Shown here: positions 26,218-34,903 of the stretch, piece by piece | How positions within the stretch are numbered: the first letter of the stretch is position 1 | How the letters are laid out: each line of letters opens with the position of its first letter | Assembly (NCBI RefSeq): GCF_002238045.1 | Contig: NZ_NBYO01000001.1 | Location: 248,001 to 312,000, forward strand | Reading direction: 5' to 3' | DNA: 64,000 nucleotides | DNA from: Notoacmeibacter marinus | Lineage (GTDB): Bacteria > Pseudomonadota > Alphaproteobacteria > Rhizobiales > Rhizobiaceae | Program-made: the position numbers and the translations under genes | The notes under the pieces: model-generated | The model's input: only the letters and a program-made list of their open reading frames with translations | What the model was told of the DNA's origin: nothing | Database searches by the model: none

Positions 26218-27930
26218 TTATTTTGCGTCTTCGGCTGCTTGCCAAGGCAGGGGCGTTATGGCAATACCCGCCGCGTTCGCGCGCCGCCAATGGCGGTCGA
26301 CCGACCGCGCGGGATGCTGCCGTAGCTCAGGGGTAGAGCACTCCCTTGGTAAGGGAGAGGCCGAGAGTTCGAATCTCTCCGGCAGCACCATTTGCTTTCC
26401 CGGCAGGGAAATCCCCTCTAACATTTTGAACGGCAAGGACTTTTTGGGGTTCAAAAACCCTTTTTCGCGGTGGTAGGAAAGACGGTCAGTAAAGGCCAGT
26501 CTGAGCACCATTTTACGCAAGTGCATGTTGCCGGAATCCCATAGTTTCCAAGGGTTTGAGAGAAAGCCAAGGGCGAGTTCAAACATTTCCTCGAAGCTAT
26601 GCTTCGGCCGGCTTTGTTTCTGGACTTTTTCAGCCGTGATGAGCTTACTTTGTTCCAGCCTTTCAATCTTCTTCTCATAGGCAGATATGACTGAGGGGTT
26701 GTCGGTTTCGACAATGCGCTCTAACAGCCGGGCGACCTGCTTATCGGCATCGGCCATCTGCTTTTTCAGGCCGGCCAGGATTTCACTGGTCTGTGCCAAC
26801 CTTTGATCCCATGCCTGGGCGAACATGGCGCGGCTAATTTCAAACAGCCCTGCTTCGGGTTCGAGCGATTGCAGCAGCGTTTCAAATTCACTTTCAATTT
26901 CGGCCCGGCGGATGGACTTACCATAGCTGTTACAACCCTTGTTGTAGCAGCGGTAATAGGGATGCTTCTTTCCGGTCTTGCTTTTCGACCAACTGGAGGT
27001 CAGGGGCGTTTCGCATTCGGCGCACTGAACGGCGCCCCGCAGGATAAAGTCATCACGCATGTCTTTGCGCGCCGGGGCATAGACGCCCTGCTCCAAGCGC
27101 TGCCTGATCTTCTCAAACGTCCGGTAACTGATCAATCCTTCATGCTGCCCTTTGCGTAAGGAGCCCCCCCACATCGGCGCGTGGACATAGCCGGCATAGA
27201 CCGGACGGGTGAGCAGCCGGGTCGCCTTCCAGGGACGTATCGTGCCGTCGGGAAAATCCTTGGGAAAGGAAGGCTGGCTTTCCAGGAAGCGCTGCACCTC
27301 TACCTGGGTGGCAAAGCGTCCGCTGGCATAACCTTCCAGTGCTTCAGCAATAACCGAGGCCACCGGTTCGTCACGTACCAGTTCCTTGCCGCCGCGTTTT
27401 GATTTTTCGTAGCGGTAGCCGAAGGGTGCCTGAAACACCCAGAAGCCTTGCTCGACACGGGCCTTCATCTTCTGGACGACCTGCCGGCCATTTTGCTGGC
27501 GTTCCAGTTCGCCGTGCGCGGCGAAGACGGTCTCGATAAATTTGCCTTCCGGCGTGTCCTCGAATTTAAAATTCAGGCACTCGACGCTGGCATTGCGGTC
27601 GCTGAGTTCACGGCGCAGCTTGATATGAAATTCAGTATCGCGAGCGAAACGCTTCAGGTCGTCAAAGATGACGACGTATCGCTTATCCGTCTGGGCGCTC
27701 AAATAAGCCAGCAGCGCGACCATGCCGGGCCGCTTCATGAAATCGCCGCCGCCACTGATATCATCGGGAAAGACCGCTTCGACATGCAATCCTTTGCCCG
27801 CCGCATATTCGCGGCAGCGATGCTCCTGTGAATCCAAACCGCTGCCCTGATCTTTCTGCCGTTTCGATGAGACGCGGCAATAAATGAGCGCCGCCTTTTC
27901 CGATTCTATGGATGTGTCTTTTTGTGTCAT
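26218..27930 (-). CDS. Large serine recombinase (site-specific integrase)
   Basis: The 570-residue protein has a resolvase domain with the catalytic Ser in YCRVSSKRQ (residue 21 or 22) and conserved arginines in DDLKRFARDTEFH. A recombinase domain with APFGYRYEKSKRG follows, then a zinc ribbon around CAECETP and YRCYNKGCNSYG, and a coiled coil. The last hundred or so codons are odd: from about 26390 down the frame reads antisense through tRNA-Thr into chromosomal DNA. The C-terminus is thus host-encoded and would change on excision. It should integrate and excise the element. Confidence 0.92.
   Translation of the reverse strand: MTQKDTSIESEKAALIYCRVSSKRQKDQGSGLDSQEHRCREYAAGKGLHVEAVFPDDISGGGDFMKRPGMVALLAYLSAQTDKRYVVIFDDLKRFARDTEFHIKLRRELSDRNASVECLNFKFEDTPEGKFIETVFAAHGELERQQNGRQVVQKMKARVEQGFWVFQAPFGYRYEKSKRGGKELVRDEPVASVIAEALEGYASGRFATQVEVQRFLESQPSFPKDFPDGTIRPWKATRLLTRPVYAGYVHAPMWGGSLRKGQHEGLISYRTFEKIRQRLEQGVYAPARKDMRDDFILRGAVQCAECETPLTSSWSKSKTGKKHPYYRCYNKGCNSYGKSIRRAEIESEFETLLQSLEPEAGLFEISRAMFAQAWDQRLAQTSEILAGLKKQMADADKQVARLLERIVETDNPSVISAYEKKIERLEQSKLITAEKVQKQSRPKHSFEEMFELALGFLSNPWKLWDSGNMHLRKMVLRLAFTDRLSYHREKGFLNPKKSLPFKMLEGISLPGKQMVLPERFELSASPLPRECSTPELRQHPARSVDRHWRRANAAGIAITPLPWQAAEDAK
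26316..26390 (+). tRNA. tRNA-Thr (GGT), integration target
   Basis: The 75-base gene has a GCTGCCG/CGGCAGC acceptor stem, D arm AGCTCAGGGGTAGAGC, anticodon loop TTGGTAA (GGT), T arm GAGAG-TTCGAAT-CTCTC and an encoded CCA. It stays intact although a mobile element begins directly after it. The serine recombinase frame runs antisense through the whole gene. Confidence 0.97.
26376..26385 (+). repeat. Putative attL core in the 3' end of tRNA-Thr
   Basis: TCTCCGGCAG here recurs in the same orientation at 50096-50105, just outside the last mobilization gene and 17 bases from the next chromosomal gene. Direct repeats of this sort flank integrated elements. Serine recombinases need only a short shared core, so the length is reasonable. 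Confidence 0.45.
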
Positions 27931-28322
27931 ATCTCCTTCCTTTCCGCACGATCGGGCTTTCCGCGATCCGCAGCTTGTGCAAATTGATTTTTCGATAAAG
28001 CTTTCTTCGAGCTTACCACGTCAGAGGCCATCAGGCTCGACAAATCAAGCTCCTGCCCACAGCCATCGGACCCTAAATCCGCATCTGCCTGTTGCAGCGG
28101 ATGGACGCCGAAGCCCAGATCGACAAAGCCGACGATGATGGTCCAGAGCGTTTCGAGAAATTCCTTCTTCTGGGCATCCGACAGATCGGAATCATCGAGG
28201 AATTTCTGGTACAGCGCCGTATCCAGGGTGAGCGTGACCATCCTGGGGCGCTCACCCGATCCCACGCCGCGATCGATTATTGTCAGGTCGTTTTCTATTT
28301 CCGGTTCTTTCATCATCGTCAT
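27927..28322 (-). CDS. Small acidic protein coupled to the recombinase
   Basis: The 131-residue protein overlaps the recombinase start by four bases, so the two are translated together. The middle part, RPRMVTLTLDTALYQKF then KKEFLETLWTIIVGFVDLGFG, looks like a conserved short domain; the tail is low in complexity. I do not recognise the family. By position it may control or assist integration or excision. Confidence 0.6.
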   Translation of the reverse strand: MTMMKEPEIENDLTIIDRGVGSGERPRMVTLTLDTALYQKFLDDSDLSDAQKKEFLETLWTIIVGFVDLGFGVHPLQQADADLGSDGCGQELDLSSLMASDVVSSKKALSKNQFAQAADRGKPDRAERKEI

Positions 28323-28337
28323 GGCTTCGTCTTTCTC

Positions 28338-29033
28338 TTAGGCAGGTTGTCGGGCGCGTGAGCGCGGGCGGTTTTTGTCGCGCGATGCGCTGCCATGCGC
28401 CTGCCGCAGGCTTCCTTCTGTGTTGGAGCGCTTTCGTCCCCGGGACTGGTCCTGACGCCCCCGACGTTCGGCCTTCTCCGCCTCGATCTGAGGCCGGTAG
28501 TATTTCTCTTCCAGTTCCCTGCCCCAGTCGTAGAGTTCGCCGTCCGCTTCTTCGCGGAAAACGTCGCACATGATGCGTCTGGCCGCGGTCTGGGTAATAC
28601 CAAGCTCGCCCGCCATCATGCCGGCCTGGCTGTCATAGGCACGGTGGAACGGCATCTTGTCGCCGTCCTTGATCATGGCGTGGATATTGCGGGTGGCTTC
28701 CTTCGCCAGTTCGTCAGCGCTTTCATCGATTCCGCTCTCCCGGTCCATCAGGCTTTCGCGCAGCTGGTTCATGGTCTGACCGGTGCGCGCTTTGTAGAGA
28801 TCGCGCAGGATCGTTTCCGCCTTGACCACATCGAAGCTTTCCGTCCGGGCAAACGCATAGGCATAATCGGCCAGCTTCTCCTTGAAGGTGCCCGACTTGT
28901 AGATTTCGGCTTCGATGATGCCGGTGATCGCCACGGCTTCATTGAACTGACCATCGGTCAGCAAGCGGCCTGAAAAGCTCTCCCGGGCCTCGGCGAGGCG
29001 GCTCGATTCGTGAGGTTCATAGTAATTGTTCAT
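28338..29033 (-). CDS. Helical protein of unknown function in the mobilization region
   Basis: The start at 29033 has AGGAGAAAGACC upstream; the frame is open to 29069. The 231-residue product is mostly helical with a basic, low-complexity tail (about 185-231) rich in Arg, Gln and Ser that could bind nucleic acid. LGITQTAARRIMCDVFREE at about 160 could be a helix-turn-helix. I cannot name a family. It is 15 bases upstream of the preceding small gene. Confidence 0.6.
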   Translation of the reverse strand: MNNYYEPHESSRLAEARESFSGRLLTDGQFNEAVAITGIIEAEIYKSGTFKEKLADYAYAFARTESFDVVKAETILRDLYKARTGQTMNQLRESLMDRESGIDESADELAKEATRNIHAMIKDGDKMPFHRAYDSQAGMMAGELGITQTAARRIMCDVFREEADGELYDWGRELEEKYYRPQIEAEKAERRGRQDQSRGRKRSNTEGSLRQAHGSASRDKNRPRSRARQPA

Positions 29034-29168
29034 GGTCTTTCTCCTTTGGTTGGTTAGTGAACAAAACAAGAACAGAATATGTCAATAGGTGAAAGTTGTC
29101 CACAAGTATTTTCATTATATAGTTTCTTTGTTTTGTTTGTATTTGTCATATTATTACATAGTTTTATC

Positions 29169-29669
29169 TTATCGGCGTTGTCGTGCCCGCGTTCTGGGCC
29201 TGTCTGAGCTTGGGGAACGATCGGGGTTGTTGCGGGCAACCTTTGCAAAGGAGGCTTGCGCTTTTCCGCGCGTCCGCCCGAGCCGGCGCTGTTGTTCAAG
29301 GAAAGCCGCCTTCGCTCCCAGTTCGCGTTTTTCCAGTCCCTGAAGCTGGCCGGCATGGTGCGTGCGCACCTGGCGGTGGGCCTGGCGAAGAAGCGCGTTC
29401 GCATCGAACCGATCGCTGCCAAGGAAGCGGTGTTTAAACTCCTTCGTTTTGGCGGCGCGCCCATCGATCAGCCTCTTTCTTACCGTCTCGACGCGGCTTT
29501 GATATTCGGATGCATAGTTGCGCTCCAAATCCCGCCGTTGCGCCGCAAAGTGTTTGTCCAGCAGCTGATAGTCCCGCCATCCCCTGGCAGAGAGGATGAT
29601 CTTCGCTTCGCGGGTAAGGGCGGCCAGTTCAAAGCTGCGTTTGATCTGAAGTCCCAGACTCTCAGCCAT
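29169..29669 (-). CDS. Basic coiled-coil protein, possible conjugation accessory
   Basis: The 166-residue protein starts at the ATG 29669, preceded by GGGAGGGCGGG. It is highly basic and helical, with stretches such as RREAK-type helices and LLRQAHRQVRTHHAGQLQGL, and ends in an Arg-rich tail. It overlaps the membrane protein gene upstream by eight bases. A role in binding transferred DNA beside the coupling ATPase is inference. Confidence 0.55.
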   Translation of the reverse strand: MAESLGLQIKRSFELAALTREAKIILSARGWRDYQLLDKHFAAQRRDLERNYASEYQSRVETVRKRLIDGRAAKTKEFKHRFLGSDRFDANALLRQAHRQVRTHHAGQLQGLEKRELGAKAAFLEQQRRLGRTRGKAQASFAKVARNNPDRSPSSDRPRTRARQRR

Positions 29670-29976
29670 GTTCCCGCCCTCCCCCAGACCAGCCTTGGAT
29701 GTGCGAAAGATCGAGGCCGGTGCCTTTTTGATCCTTACGGAAGATGAGCCATGGGCATTTTCCGGCGTTTGCCGGCCGCTTGAAGACGCCGTAAGGGCCG
29801 GCATAAGTGCAGCTCGTATAATGACGCGCAGCAAAGGGGTCATACCCCTGGCCTTCATCACGCCAGCTATAGGACCAGATCATGTGTGGCAGGCCGAAGG
29901 TGAGGAAAGCCCCATAAAGCGCTATCGGCAAAAGCACCCAGATAAAGTATGCCGGGCGGATAAGACGTACCTTCAT
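29662..29976 (-). CDS. Small membrane-anchored protein next to the coupling ATPase
   Basis: The 104-residue protein has one clear membrane segment (about 10-32, FIWVLLPIALYGAFLTFGL) followed by a short soluble part with two cysteines. It overlaps the ATPase stop by four bases and the next gene by eight. The family is not known to me; tight coupling suggests it anchors or regulates the ATPase. Confidence 0.6.
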   Translation of the reverse strand: MKVRLIRPAYFIWVLLPIALYGAFLTFGLPHMIWSYSWRDEGQGYDPFAARHYTSCTYAGPYGVFKRPANAGKCPWLIFRKDQKGTGLDLSHIQGWSGGGREHG

Positions 29977-31427
29977 CGTTTCGCCCCCTGATCGCCTGTG
30001 CCTAAGGTGAGCTTCGGATCGGGCGTGAGACGCGCGCCTTCGAGCGGATTGTCGCCCAGATCAAAGCACCAGGGAGCGATTTCATTCTGACGGATTTTCT
30101 TCGCGTGAATGAAGCCGACATCCTTGACGTGAATGATCTGTTCATCGCCGGGCAGGCACATCAACTCGTCCGGCGTGTAGAGCCGTTCGCGTCCGGTTTG
30201 CAGGCTGCTGGACAAATCCTGATTTCCGGAGCTGACGCTTACCGAATGAGCGACATTCTGTGCTTCGCCCATCGCTTTGGAGACACGCTCGGCTTCTTCG
30301 AAAGAAGAAAAACCGAACCACTGCTTGACCACCCCATTTTCTTCGATGGTGAGCGTTTCTTTCTCGCCGTAACGGCGCTGAATTTCTGAGCGCGATTGCG
30401 CGATCATATGCGCGCGTCCGCCATAGCCGCGCATGGTGGTCAGACGCGAGACGAGTTCCTTCAAGGGTGCATTGGTGAACTCATCCAGGATCAGATCGAC
30501 CGCGCCGGCCCCCCTGGTCATTGAGCCTCCTAAAATCGCATCCATGAAGCTTTGCAAATGCAGCGCATAGTACGGTCCCAGCCGTTCCATGTGCCGTTGC
30601 GGACCGACAATAAAGATGACGGCCCTTTGCCTTAGAAGCTCCAGATGCGTGGTGTCCGCGCCGCTGCCGGCGCGGTGCAAGGGCGAACCCGCACCGAAGA
30701 TACGCAAGGCTTTAAGCGCGGCCGCCCGGTGCTGCGGAAAATGCTCCTCATTGCCCTGCATCTCCAAAACCAGCCGGGCGAGCGTAGCCAGGGTCTCATT
30801 GCCCTCCTCGATATCGATGCGCGCCGCATTGCTCAGCATTTCGGTATCCGCAATCAGCGACCAGATCGCGCCGGGGATCGCCAGGGCCGGATTGCGGTTC
30901 AAAAGGGTGGCTTGCGCGTATTCCAGAATCGTGCGCGGCTCATCGCGCCAATACTGGTTCTTGGCATCGCCGGCAGGTTCCTCAATCAGCGCGTGATTGG
31001 CGCTGTCGCTGGCGAAGATCATTTCGTCTTGTCCCCGCTCATGGGCGGCGATCAAGCCGCCGAACGGAGCCAGGGCAATGCGGTAGGGATTGGCCTCTCC
31101 CCAGATGCCCTCAAGCACCGCAAAATCATCGAGGATCGCGACCTTCCGCCCGGCCCTGGCGCAAAGAGCGGCAGCCTGGGCGGCGATCTCGCCATCCTTG
31201 GAATCCATGACCACAATCGCGCGGCTTCCATCGGCCAGCATGGAAAGCAGCCAGGGCAGCGCGCCGCAGGTGGTCTTGCCGCCCCCGGCCGCCGCCAGCA
31301 GCAGAGAATGCGAAGGCCTGGGTTCAAAGATCGGCCGGCCGTCAAAGCTCAAACCCAGCAGCCGGCGGCCCACCCTGGCAGGTGAAGCATTCGGTTTTGG
31401 CCTGCGTTTCAGTCCGGCAAACATCAC
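29973..31427 (-). CDS. VirD4/TraG-like type IV coupling ATPase
   Basis: This 484-residue P-loop ATPase has Walker A AAAGGGKTT (about residue 47) and Walker B VDLILDEF (about 305), with MIAQSRSEI downstream, as in TraG/VirD4 coupling proteins that feed relaxase-DNA into a secretion channel. Unlike VirD4 it lacks N-terminal membrane segments. Neighbouring genes on both sides encode small membrane proteins in overlapping frames, which may supply that function in trans. Confidence 0.82.
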   Translation of the reverse strand: MMFAGLKRRPKPNASPARVGRRLLGLSFDGRPIFEPRPSHSLLLAAAGGGKTTCGALPWLLSMLADGSRAIVVMDSKDGEIAAQAAALCARAGRKVAILDDFAVLEGIWGEANPYRIALAPFGGLIAAHERGQDEMIFASDSANHALIEEPAGDAKNQYWRDEPRTILEYAQATLLNRNPALAIPGAIWSLIADTEMLSNAARIDIEEGNETLATLARLVLEMQGNEEHFPQHRAAALKALRIFGAGSPLHRAGSGADTTHLELLRQRAVIFIVGPQRHMERLGPYYALHLQSFMDAILGGSMTRGAGAVDLILDEFTNAPLKELVSRLTTMRGYGGRAHMIAQSRSEIQRRYGEKETLTIEENGVVKQWFGFSSFEEAERVSKAMGEAQNVAHSVSVSSGNQDLSSSLQTGRERLYTPDELMCLPGDEQIIHVKDVGFIHAKKIRQNEIAPWCFDLGDNPLEGARLTPDPKLTLGTGDQGAKR

Positions 31428-31726
31428 CGCATCCCCGCTTTTTCTAAGGAATCGTCTCCGGCCACACGGGCGGTCTTTGGTTTGGCTCCCTGCGCTTCGA
31501 ATTCAGCGAGCGCTTTATCCCGCAGATAGAGTTTGCTCGCCGCCCGGATCGCTTCGATTAGAAGGCCCAAGGCCGAAAGGGCGGCGCAGACCGAAATGAT
31601 GCCAAAGCCCCACCATTTCATCGAGGTCGGCCAGGTAAACCAGGCAATGACGCAAAGACTGAACGCCCAGAAGAGCCTGGCATTGATGCCTATAATCGCA
31701 CCCAGGGAAGAGGGACGCCGCGTCAT
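31424..31726 (-). CDS. Two-helix membrane protein
   Basis: The 100-residue protein has two adjacent membrane segments (about 14-30 and 36-60) and a basic cytoplasmic tail. It overlaps the coupling ATPase by four bases and the next gene upstream by four. The layout resembles the detached membrane part of a coupling protein. No sequence family is recognised. Confidence 0.6.
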   Translation of the reverse strand: MTRRPSSLGAIIGINARLFWAFSLCVIAWFTWPTSMKWWGFGIISVCAALSALGLLIEAIRAASKLYLRDKALAEFEAQGAKPKTARVAGDDSLEKAGMR

Positions 31727-32121
31727 GATCCGGCTCCCATTCCGACAGGAGACTCTGCCCCGGGACGGCTCAAACGAATTGCGGCGACGATTTGTGAGCG
31801 AATGCGGTTCAGGTGCGAATAGCTGCCCCAGAGCGCGTCGATCAGTTCGCTGCCGCGCAAGTCCCGCGAGAGCAGCTTGAGCTGGCCGGCCATGCTGCCC
31901 GCAGCGACAAGGCTGAGCCCGCCGATCACCAGGCCGAGCAATTCGCCCGGATAGAGCAGATCGGCAAACATATGGCCGAAGCCACTCAATCCGCCGCCGA
32001 TCATGAATGCCGGGGCCATGAAAGGACGGCGCACGGAGACGACGGAAATATCGCTTAAGCGGTAGCTGTCGCGGTGCGTGATCAACGCCGCCTCTTCGAT
32101 CTGAATAGAGCCGAAAATCAT
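31723..32121 (-). CDS. Membrane protein of the mobilization cluster, DUF6232-like
   Basis: The 132-residue protein starts with a short beta-rich part ending RRPFMAPAF, then two membrane segments around residues 37-55 and 60-80, and a helical tail. The N-terminal pattern with a VTHRDSYRLSDISVV-like strand resembles small bacterial membrane proteins of the DUF6232 kind, though I am not certain. It is coupled to the next gene by a four-base overlap. Confidence 0.5.
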   Translation of the reverse strand: MIFGSIQIEEAALITHRDSYRLSDISVVSVRRPFMAPAFMIGGGLSGFGHMFADLLYPGELLGLVIGGLSLVAAGSMAGQLKLLSRDLRGSELIDALWGSYSHLNRIRSQIVAAIRLSRPGAESPVGMGAGS

Positions 32122-32126
32122 CTTGT

Positions 32127-32654
32127 TTATTCCTTGAGCGCGCAGGCCGGAGTGTGAAGCGCGGTATTGAGTTCGTGATCGAGGGCCGTGACCGGCGCTG
32201 GTTCGATCAAGCGCAACGATCCGGCATGAAGCGCAAAATCCGTCCGGCGCTTTTCCAGGACAAACGCTTCGGCGCAGGCGCAGCGGCTGGACGTCTTTGC
32301 CGCACTATTTTCCAGACGCTTCCTGTTGGCTTCCGCCAATTGTTGCTGATGCGCGTTCAGTTGATCGAAAAGCGGCAGCTCGAAATTGCCGTAAGTCTGA
32401 CAGAGCTGCCGACCTTCGCGGCCGAACAATCCGAAGACGGAAGAGCAATCCAGCTTCGGGACGAAGTCAGGTGGTGTTTGGTTCCGCTCAAGTTCCCTGA
32501 TCAGCCTTGCCTGGCATTGCTGCTGCCAGCCGGTTTTTTCGATCAGGCGCTCACCTACGAGGGGACCCGTGGCAGACAGGCTGATCGCGCCATAGACCAG
32601 AGCGCCAACAATCACGCCGCCGGTCACTGGAAGATTGCTGATATCCAACATCAC
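32127..32654 (-). CDS. Membrane-anchored periplasmic protein of unknown function
   Basis: The 175-residue protein has an N-terminal hydrophobic segment (about 10-30) and a soluble, helical, cysteine-containing remainder (four Cys between 48 and 125). It overlaps the 426-residue membrane protein gene by four bases. No family is recognised. It is part of the same operon as the coupling ATPase. Confidence 0.6.
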   Translation of the reverse strand: MMLDISNLPVTGGVIVGALVYGAISLSATGPLVGERLIEKTGWQQQCQARLIRELERNQTPPDFVPKLDCSSVFGLFGREGRQLCQTYGNFELPLFDQLNAHQQQLAEANRKRLENSAAKTSSRCACAEAFVLEKRRTDFALHAGSLRLIEPAPVTALDHELNTALHTPACALKE

Positions 32655-33931
32655 GCACCCTCCTTCTTAGCTGAGGCGGCAGCGCCCCCATGACGGCCCG
32701 AGCGGCGCGAACGCCGGCCTCCGCCATTCTTCCCAGTCGTTTCCAGCCGCGTGACATTGGCGTTGTCTTTGGCAGCTTCCTCGGGCTGCGCAGCCTCCGC
32801 CCTCGCGGCCTCGGGTTTTGCAAGATTCCTTTGCGCCGCCTGCTTGACACGCAGCTCCTTCTCCCAGGCGATGCCGATGAAGGCATAGACCCACAGCGCC
32901 AACGGCAGGATCAGTTCGACAACAGCCGTGATCGCGGCAATGGGCAGGAAGTGCCCGAGATAGGCGAAGGTGGACGACACCCCGGCCTCGGGCGGAAAGC
33001 TCGGGCGAACCGTTTCGGATATTTCCAGGGTCTCAAGGACGGCGGCCAGGGTCCGCCCGTGACCAGCCAGAACGCGGTTCGCCGCATTGGTGGCATTCGG
33101 ACGATCAACAATCGAGATGCCCGCCTGAAGTTCGCCGACATATGCTTGAAGCAATGTCGTCGGCATGGCTTCCGCCAGATCGCTCAGAGCCTGATCGATT
33201 TTCGCATCGATCCCGATCAACTCGGCGCGGCGCGCGTCCAGCGACCGGTTGCTATCCCCCAGAACCCCTTGATACTCCCCAAGCAGATCATTCAGACGCT
33301 CGATGATCGCCCTGCGCTCCTGATCGCCCTGGCCCAGGGTCGCGGCAATCTGATCGGCACGGGCCGCGACGATTTCCAGGGCTTTCGTCACGGGTCCGCG
33401 CCCGCCTTCGCGCCCTGACAGGCAGGCGGAACGGATTTCGCAATCCACCTTGCCACGCAGATCGCTTGCTACGGCACGAATAACAGGAAGCGTGCGCGTC
33501 GCCTGGGAGGTCCCCTCATTGACACTGCCGACATAGCGCGTGAGTTCACGGCCATATTGTTGCAAGCGCAGCTCATCGACCGATGCCAGCGTCAGGCCGG
33601 CAAAGGTCGAGGCAAACAGGCCCGCTCCGACGAACAGGATAGTGCCGACGCTCGCCAGGCCGGCGCTTACATATCCGGTTGCCGCAAGAGGCGCGCCGCG
33701 ATCAATGGCAAAGCGATTCACAGCATAGGAAACGACGCCGGCCATGACGCCGATCAGCCCGATCTTGAGCCAGGCCCAGACACCGGTTCCCGGCAACAGG
33801 GCCGCCATCGCGATCGTCGCGATCATCGCTGTCGCAACCCCGCTGATGATCAGCAGCGCCGCTTCAAGCCCCACACCCTTGCGCCTGGTTCTGTATTCGA
33901 GCGCTTGAATCTGTTCCTGGTTATGCAACAC
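32651..33931 (-). CDS. Large polytopic membrane protein of the mobilization cluster
   Basis: The 426-residue protein has three or four N-terminal membrane segments (about 22-45, 50-72, 85-115) and one more at about 325-352. A long helical, probably coiled-coil region lies between them and the cytoplasmic tail is very basic and Gly/Arg-rich. It is the first gene of the minus-strand operon leading to the coupling ATPase. The layout suggests a membrane scaffold. No known type IV secretion subunit matches. Confidence 0.6.
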   Translation of the reverse strand: MLHNQEQIQALEYRTRRKGVGLEAALLIISGVATAMIATIAMAALLPGTGVWAWLKIGLIGVMAGVVSYAVNRFAIDRGAPLAATGYVSAGLASVGTILFVGAGLFASTFAGLTLASVDELRLQQYGRELTRYVGSVNEGTSQATRTLPVIRAVASDLRGKVDCEIRSACLSGREGGRGPVTKALEIVAARADQIAATLGQGDQERRAIIERLNDLLGEYQGVLGDSNRSLDARRAELIGIDAKIDQALSDLAEAMPTTLLQAYVGELQAGISIVDRPNATNAANRVLAGHGRTLAAVLETLEISETVRPSFPPEAGVSSTFAYLGHFLPIAAITAVVELILPLALWVYAFIGIAWEKELRVKQAAQRNLAKPEAARAEAAQPEEAAKDNANVTRLETTGKNGGGRRSRRSGRHGGAAASAKKEGA

Positions 33932-34006
33932 TGCTTATCTCCATTGTCAGGTTCTCTTGCCTGATCACCAAATGGAGACGCGCCGTAACTTTGGGAATGC
34001 AACAGA

Positions 34007-34903
34007 TTGCAACATGTTATGCAGCAACCGGCAGGCCGGCCGAGTAACCGCCGGTCATTTACCTTGTTCACCAAGAACAGGGCTCTGAAAATATTGCAGG
34101 ACTACAGCCTTCGGACCGGCCGGAAATGGCAGACTATCAGCAAGGAGATTGGCCGCACCCTCGATCTCGATGAAGGGCTTTTGGTTCGGCAGGACCTGGA
34201 GCACTGGGCCGGCGGGCGCAGCGTTATCAGCGATATCAAATTCGGCTTCGTCTATGATTTCCTGACCCACCCGGAAACCCTGGCGCGCGAAGATTTCGCC
34301 GGGGCCAGGGCCTTAAGTGGGATCGGGCAAACTGAGCGCATCGGCAGCGCCTTTATGGATTTTTATGACCCTCCTGACCGATCCCTGCGTAGCGAGGGAA
34401 CGGGGGAATGGAAGCAAGGCAAGGGCCGGCCGCCATCGATACTTTCTACTCTGCTGGCCGGTTGTTATACCGGAACCCACAACGCTCTGGATTACTGTCT
34501 ATCCATTGATCGTGTCTCCGGCCACCACTTCCTGATCTGCCATCTCTTTCATTGGCCTCAAAACGGTTTCGGGACAACAGAAGACTGGAATGTCGAGCGG
34601 GCAAGCGGTTTTTGTACCACCGGCAACATCGTGAGGCTTCATCTCAAGCGAGTAACCGACGGAAATGTCAGTGAACACTTCATCCTTCGCAAAGGCGTTT
34701 CTGGGGCAGGTGATCCCAAACAAATGAAACTGATAAATGATTCCGTTATATCCTTGAGCGCCGTTAAGCCCGACGACAAGGATGAAACAGGTCGAGATCG
34801 GATATATCTATACCCTGAACATCATACCGTAGATTTCGTCAGAGCCGAGGATCGGGAACTTGATGAATTTATTGACAGTTTTCGTTGGAATATCGTAATA
34901 TGA
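34007..34903 (+). CDS. Unknown 298-residue protein, first gene of a cargo pair
   Basis: I do not recognise this protein. The N-terminal part (about 20-95, TKNRALKILQDYSLRTGRKW and later VRQDLEHWAGG) looks like a helical DNA-binding or adaptor domain. The rest is mixed alpha/beta with a motif CYTGTHNALDYCLSI and many aromatic residues. It is divergent from the mobilization operon by 75 bases and its stop overlaps the ankyrin gene start (ATGA). An ATG at 34019 is an alternative start. It lies beside CBASS, so a defence role is possible but unproven. Confidence 0.65.
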   Translation: MQHVMQQPAGRPSNRRSFTLFTKNRALKILQDYSLRTGRKWQTISKEIGRTLDLDEGLLVRQDLEHWAGGRSVISDIKFGFVYDFLTHPETLAREDFAGARALSGIGQTERIGSAFMDFYDPPDRSLRSEGTGEWKQGKGRPPSILSTLLAGCYTGTHNALDYCLSIDRVSGHHFLICHLFHWPQNGFGTTEDWNVERASGFCTTGNIVRLHLKRVTDGNVSEHFILRKGVSGAGDPKQMKLINDSVISLSAVKPDDKDETGRDRIYLYPEHHTVDFVRAEDRELDEFIDSFRWNIVI

